Assembly (NCBI RefSeq): GCF_002432345.1
Contig: NZ_DJDT01000019.1
Location: 1 to 25,406, forward strand
Reading direction: 5' to 3'
DNA length: 25,406 nucleotides
From: Pedobacter sp. UBA5917
GTDB taxonomy: Bacteria; Bacteroidota; Bacteroidia; Sphingobacteriales; Sphingobacteriaceae
Positions within the stretch are counted from its first letter, which is position 1, and each line of letters begins with the position of its first letter. Below, one piece after another: positions 22,605 through 25,406 of the stretch. Made by a program: the position numbers and the translations under genes. The notes below the pieces were generated by a model, which was not told where the DNA came from, searched no databases, and was given only the letters and a program-made list of their open reading frames with translations.

Positions 22605-23051
22605 AATTTGGTTAATAAATGATTAGGGATTTGATATTTGGTTAAAATTTATCTGATTTTGGATGATTATAAATGAACAGTTAAAATTGATTTTGGAACA
22701 GGGAACGGCTCAAAATAAACGGTTGGTGTCCCGATTAAAGTATGTTTTTAATTACTTTAAAGTATTTTTTATCTATTAATAAATACCGATTAATACCGTT
22801 TTGGTAAATGATTTAAGATTATATCCGGTTTTTATTAATTTTTAAATTATATTTAAAACTACAAAATATAGAATTAAAACTACAAATCAAAATTTTGCTT
22901 CATTTTATAGCGCTGGGCTTTATTCTTGACCGGTGATTTATGAGGTTAAGCCGGTATTTAGCCATGATTAAGTAAATAATACCATTAATAAGTTGATTGA
23001 TACAATAAAGTATCCACATTTCGTTTTTACCTTTGATAAACGATTTTTTTT
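22605..23051. other. AT-rich divergent intergenic region
   Basis: No gene is seen in these 447 bases. They hold the promoters of GH16 (minus) and DUF983 (plus). A 13-base direct repeat TTAAAACTACAAA occurs at 22853-22865 and 22874-22886, 21 bases apart, and AATACCG occurs at 22782-22788 and 22792-22798. TACCTTTG at 23028-23035 is a full -7 box for the plus gene. Confidence 0.6.
23028..23035 (+). promoter_or_regulatory. -7 promoter box of the DUF983 gene
   Basis: TACCTTTG fully matches TAnnTTTG and lies 16 bases before the ATG at 23052. No convincing -33 element was found at the expected distance. Confidence 0.5.
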
Positions 23052-23516
23052 ATGGAAAACAGTACCGATAATCGATTTTCAGATTTAAAATTAAGCACAC
23101 AAAAAGATGCCGTATCTCAATGGAGCGGATTTATCCATTCAAAATGTCCCAGATGTAGAATGGGTTCGGTTTTTACAGGAGCCGTATATGGATTGAAAAT
23201 CCAGAAAATGAATGAAGTGTGCAGTGTATGCGCATTAAAATTTGAGCGCGAACCAGGCTACTTTTATGTATCGATGTTTGTAAGCTACGCCATGAATGTG
23301 GCCGAAATCATTTCGATCAGTGTAGGTGCGTATATCCTTGGGCTCGATATTGTTTATGAAAACCTTTGGTATTTTGTACTGGCTATATTTACCGGTGTGG
23401 CATTACTTTCACCTTTCAATTACAGGTATTCGAGAATGGTATTGCTTTACTGGCTTTCTCCCGGTTTGCATTACGATCCATCACGTATTGCAGAAAATAA
23501 TACTAAAATAGGCTGA
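23052..23516 (+). CDS. DUF983 family membrane protein
   Basis: The 154-aa protein has two CxxC knuckles, C32-PR-C35 (HSKCPRCRMGSVF) and C57-SV-C60 (EVCSVCALKFEREPGYFY), that could bind zinc, followed by two or three membrane helices (about 73-98 and 105-122). This is the DUF983 pattern, found in alphaproteobacteria and Bacteroidota; its function is unknown, and in some genomes members lie near cytochrome oxidase genes, which are not present here. It starts the plus-strand group with AraC and Crp/Fnr genes, the AraC gene following after 22 bp (or 49 bp with the later start), so the three may be co-transcribed. Confidence 0.88.
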   Translation: MENSTDNRFSDLKLSTQKDAVSQWSGFIHSKCPRCRMGSVFTGAVYGLKIQKMNEVCSVCALKFEREPGYFYVSMFVSYAMNVAEIISISVGAYILGLDIVYENLWYFVLAIFTGVALLSPFNYRYSRMVLLYWLSPGLHYDPSRIAENNTKIG

Positions 23517-23538
23517 TCGGTTGGTGTAGCCTGCTTAA

Positions 23539-24438
23539 ATGAGTAGATTCGCAATAAATTTGCGAATGAAAGAGCTTATACCCATTTTAGATTCATGCAC
23601 GCTAACCGATAACAAAAGGGCCGATATTCTGGTCGATCGGTTGCAGAACTACCTGGATAAGCACCAGAACCTGGTTTTTCCGCACCGGCATAAATTCTAT
23701 CATTTTGTGTTTTTTACTTCCGGTTCCGGCAGTCATTCCATTGATTTCAATACTTATGAAATTTTGCCAGGACAGATTTACTTTATGTCGCCAGGACAGG
23801 TGCATACCTGGGAATTTAATGAAGATGCCGATGGTTATATCGTAAATTTTGAAAGAGATTTTTTCCAGTCTTTCTTACTGAAACCTGATTACCTCGAAAG
23901 CTTCTCTTTTTTTACCGGTGCCGATCATGCCAATGTGAAAAACCTGCCGCCTGATATCAAAATGGAAGTAGAGCAGATCTGTAAACGCCTGTATGTACAG
24001 GTCAATAATCCCACAGATCACAATGCCGACTTTCAAAAAGTATTACTTTTATCACTTTTAATGTTGGTAGAAGAGCATACGCCTGTTGTTCAATCGCCGG
24101 CCTTCCAAACACACAACATGGTAGTGCTGCGCAATTTCCAGAACCTGGTAGAAGAGCATTATCTTTTAAAGCGGTTGCCAAAAGAGTATGCGGAGATGCT
24201 TCATCTTACCCCAAATCATTTAAATGCCATCTGTAAAGAACTGATCGGAACGCAGGCAGGAGAGGTGATAAGGGAACGTATTCTGCTTGAAGCTAAACGT
24301 CTTTTGGTTAGTGGTGAAGTCAATATTTCGCAGATTGCCAACGAACTTAACTTTAACGATAATTCTTATTTTACCAAATTCTTTAAAAAATATAGCGGCT
24401 TAACACCCGAGCAGTTTAAAAAAGAGCATTTGGCCTAA
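23539..24438 (+). CDS. AraC-family transcriptional regulator (II)
   Basis: The 299-aa protein has an N-terminal cupin-like sensor domain (FPHRHKFYHFVFFTSGSGSHSIDF, then LPGQIYFMSPGQVHTWEF) and a C-terminal AraC domain with two helix-turn-helices (LPKEYAEMLHLTPNHLNAICKE at about 213-234 and VNISQIANELNFNDNSYFTKFF at about 264-285). The HxH-type residues in the cupin could bind a metal or ligand. An alternative start is the ATG at 23566, since TAAATTTG (23555-23562), a full -7 box match, precedes it; this would make a nearly leaderless start and is uncertain. The same domain pattern as the AraC at 9728 is seen. It is followed by a Crp/Fnr gene. Confidence 0.92.
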   Translation: MSRFAINLRMKELIPILDSCTLTDNKRADILVDRLQNYLDKHQNLVFPHRHKFYHFVFFTSGSGSHSIDFNTYEILPGQIYFMSPGQVHTWEFNEDADGYIVNFERDFFQSFLLKPDYLESFSFFTGADHANVKNLPPDIKMEVEQICKRLYVQVNNPTDHNADFQKVLLLSLLMLVEEHTPVVQSPAFQTHNMVVLRNFQNLVEEHYLLKRLPKEYAEMLHLTPNHLNAICKELIGTQAGEVIRERILLEAKRLLVSGEVNISQIANELNFNDNSYFTKFFKKYSGLTPEQFKKEHLA

Positions 24439-24491
24439 TCGGTTTTTGATCTGCACATTTGCTATATTTACATCATTGATATTCCCTGAAA

Positions 24492-25070
24492 GTGATAGAG
24501 GTATTTAAAGCATATTTAAACGGAAAAGGCAGCTTTAGTGATGCCGAACTCAAACAGATCGAATCGGTAACCACCATTAAAAAACTGCGCAAAAGGCAAT
24601 ACCTGCTTCAGGAGGGTGATGTTTGGAAGTACAATGCTTTTATTACCAATGGTTGTGTACGCACCTACACCGTTGATGAAAAAGGAAATGAACACATCCT
24701 TAATTTTGCCGTAGAAAACTGGTGGACCGGAGATCGCGAAAGCCTGTTCTCGGGAAAACCATCAGTATATAATATCGATGCCCTCGAAGATTCGCAGGTG
24801 GCACTTATTACCAAAGAAAATTTTAACCTTCTTTGTAAAGAAATTCCTGCCTTTAATGATATGGTAAGCCTGATTCTGGAAAAGAGTTTTATTGTTTCCC
24901 AAAACCGTATCCAAAATTTTATCAGTTCTACCGCAGAAGAAAAATACCTTAAATTTCTCGAAAAGTTCCCCCATCTGCCCATGCGTGTACCACAGGGGAT
25001 GATTGCTTCTTATCTGGGCATTACCGCCGAAACCCTGAGCAGGATCCGGAAGAGTATGCTGAAAAAGTAG
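24492..25070 (+). CDS. Crp/Fnr-family transcriptional regulator (III)
   Basis: The 192-aa protein starts with GTG at 24492; an in-frame TGA lies 13 bases before it and no in-frame ATG is near the domain start, so the GTG start is well supported. It has the effector beta-roll (LRKRQYLLQEGDVWKYNAFITNGCVRTY, then GNEHILNFAVENWWTGD) and a C-terminal winged helix (VPQGMIASYLGITAETLSRIRKSM). The NFAVENWW segment is shared with regulator II at 13291. No cAMP-binding residues or Fe-S Cys cluster are seen. It lies 53 bp after the AraC gene; its target may lie beyond the window. Only repeats follow. Confidence 0.92.
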   Translation: MIEVFKAYLNGKGSFSDAELKQIESVTTIKKLRKRQYLLQEGDVWKYNAFITNGCVRTYTVDEKGNEHILNFAVENWWTGDRESLFSGKPSVYNIDALEDSQVALITKENFNLLCKEIPAFNDMVSLILEKSFIVSQNRIQNFISSTAEEKYLKFLEKFPHLPMRVPQGMIASYLGITAETLSRIRKSMLKK

Positions 25071-25110
25071 TTTTAATAGATTTTCGTATCTCGTAATTTC
25101 TCCCGCGTAT

Positions 25111-25184
25111 CGTCATTTCCGCATTTCCTCCCGAGGTCCGTCACCCTGAGCTTGGTTCAGGATCTTTCATGTAATGGAGAATCT
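25111..25184. repeat. 74-bp intergenic repeat, copy 1
   Basis: It is 69/74 identical to copy 2 at 25333-25406. It contains GTCACCCTGAGCTTGGTTCAGG, in which CCTGA and TCAGG form a short hairpin, a type seen between genes across Bacteroidota (from memory). Confidence 0.85.
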
Positions 25185-25215
25185 ATCCCGAAAAACACTT
25201 GGCCAAAATCGGTAT

Positions 25216-25310
25216 AATCTGCGTTTAAAATCCTTTTAAATCTGCGGGAAAATAATAAGCCATTTACTATTTTGTTTCCCGCAGATAACGCATAAAAAGG
25301 CGCGCAGATT
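25216..25310. repeat. Nested inverted repeat between the two 74-bp copies
   Basis: Inner arms ATCTGCGGGAAA (25240-25251) and TTTCCCGCAGAT (25275-25286) are perfect 12-bp inverses around a 23-base loop; outer arms AATCTGCG (25216-25223) and CGCAGATT (25303-25310) pair as well. The ATCTGCG unit resembles repeats scattered in other Bacteroidota genomes. Confidence 0.75.
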
Positions 25311-25332
25311 TAAAGAAATTACCCACACATCC

Positions 25333-25406
25333 CATCATTTCCGCGTTTCCTCCCGCGGTCCGTCATCCTGAGCTTGGTTCAGGGTCTTTCATGTAATGGA
25401 GAATCT
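25333..25406. repeat. 74-bp intergenic repeat, copy 2 (reaches the window edge)
   Basis: Differs from copy 1 at five positions and starts exactly 222 bases after it. The window ends at its last matched base, so the true end may lie further on. Confidence 0.85.

Noticed and set aside
25111..25406. CRISPR array
   Set aside because: Only two 74-bp copies with a 148-bp gap that itself holds a palindrome; no short repeats with regular spacers and no cas genes.

Overview
The window looks like a chromosomal segment of a Bacteroidota bacterium, most likely a Sphingobacteriaceae member near Pedobacter. The reasons are several good matches to the Bacteroidota -7 promoter box TAnnTTTG, few Shine-Dalgarno sequences, a CarboxypepD-reg/plug outer-membrane receptor, lipoproteins with lysines right after the lipobox Cys, a secreted GH16 glucanase, and palindromic intergenic repeats of the CGTCATTTCGA and GTCATCCTGAGCTTG types. 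I assigned the organism from these features, not from a database match.

Layout. 1-1102 (-): N-terminal part of a TonB-dependent-receptor-like outer membrane protein, cut by the window edge. 1284-3516 (-): overlapping operon of a PadR repressor, a HAAS-like membrane protein and TatC. 3631-6397 (+): a GntR/YtrA-type ABC operon (ATPase, six-helix membrane partner, GntR repressor, membrane-anchored exported protein), with a 24-bp operator-like palindrome at its promoter. 6598-7266 (+): PAP2 phosphatase. 7302-8837 (-): large TlpA/thioredoxin-like exported protein. 8959-9573 (-): DUF1801/YdeI-like protein. 9728-14718: regulator-rich stretch with AraC and Crp/Fnr (-), an exported alpha/beta hydrolase plus OsmC (+), a small lipoprotein (-), and a second Crp/Fnr followed by an SDR oxidoreductase (+). 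15016-16405: HxlR regulator divergent from a DsbA/FrnE-like thiol oxidoreductase. 16414-17019 (-): lipoprotein of unknown function. 17181-21489 (-): export operon of a small membrane-anchored protein, an ABC exporter transmembrane domain with no ATPase domain, an HlyD-type adaptor and TolC. 21786-22604 (-): GH16 lipoprotein. 23052-25070 (+): DUF983 protein, AraC regulator, Crp/Fnr regulator. 25111-25406: direct and inverted repeats running to the window edge.

How the parts work together. Several modules follow a regulator-next-to-target plan: PadR with TatC, GntR with its own ABC operon, Crp/Fnr with hydrolase/OsmC, Crp/Fnr with SDR, and HxlR with the DsbA-like protein. Many have a matching dyad in the intergenic space. 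The two most unusual items are the type-I-secretion-like operon whose ABC subunit ends where the nucleotide-binding domain should begin, with its stop codon inside the start of the HlyD gene, and a PadR-linked TatC that lacks one of the two glutamates used for twin-arginine recognition. No tRNA, rRNA, CRISPR array, transposase or phage gene was seen.
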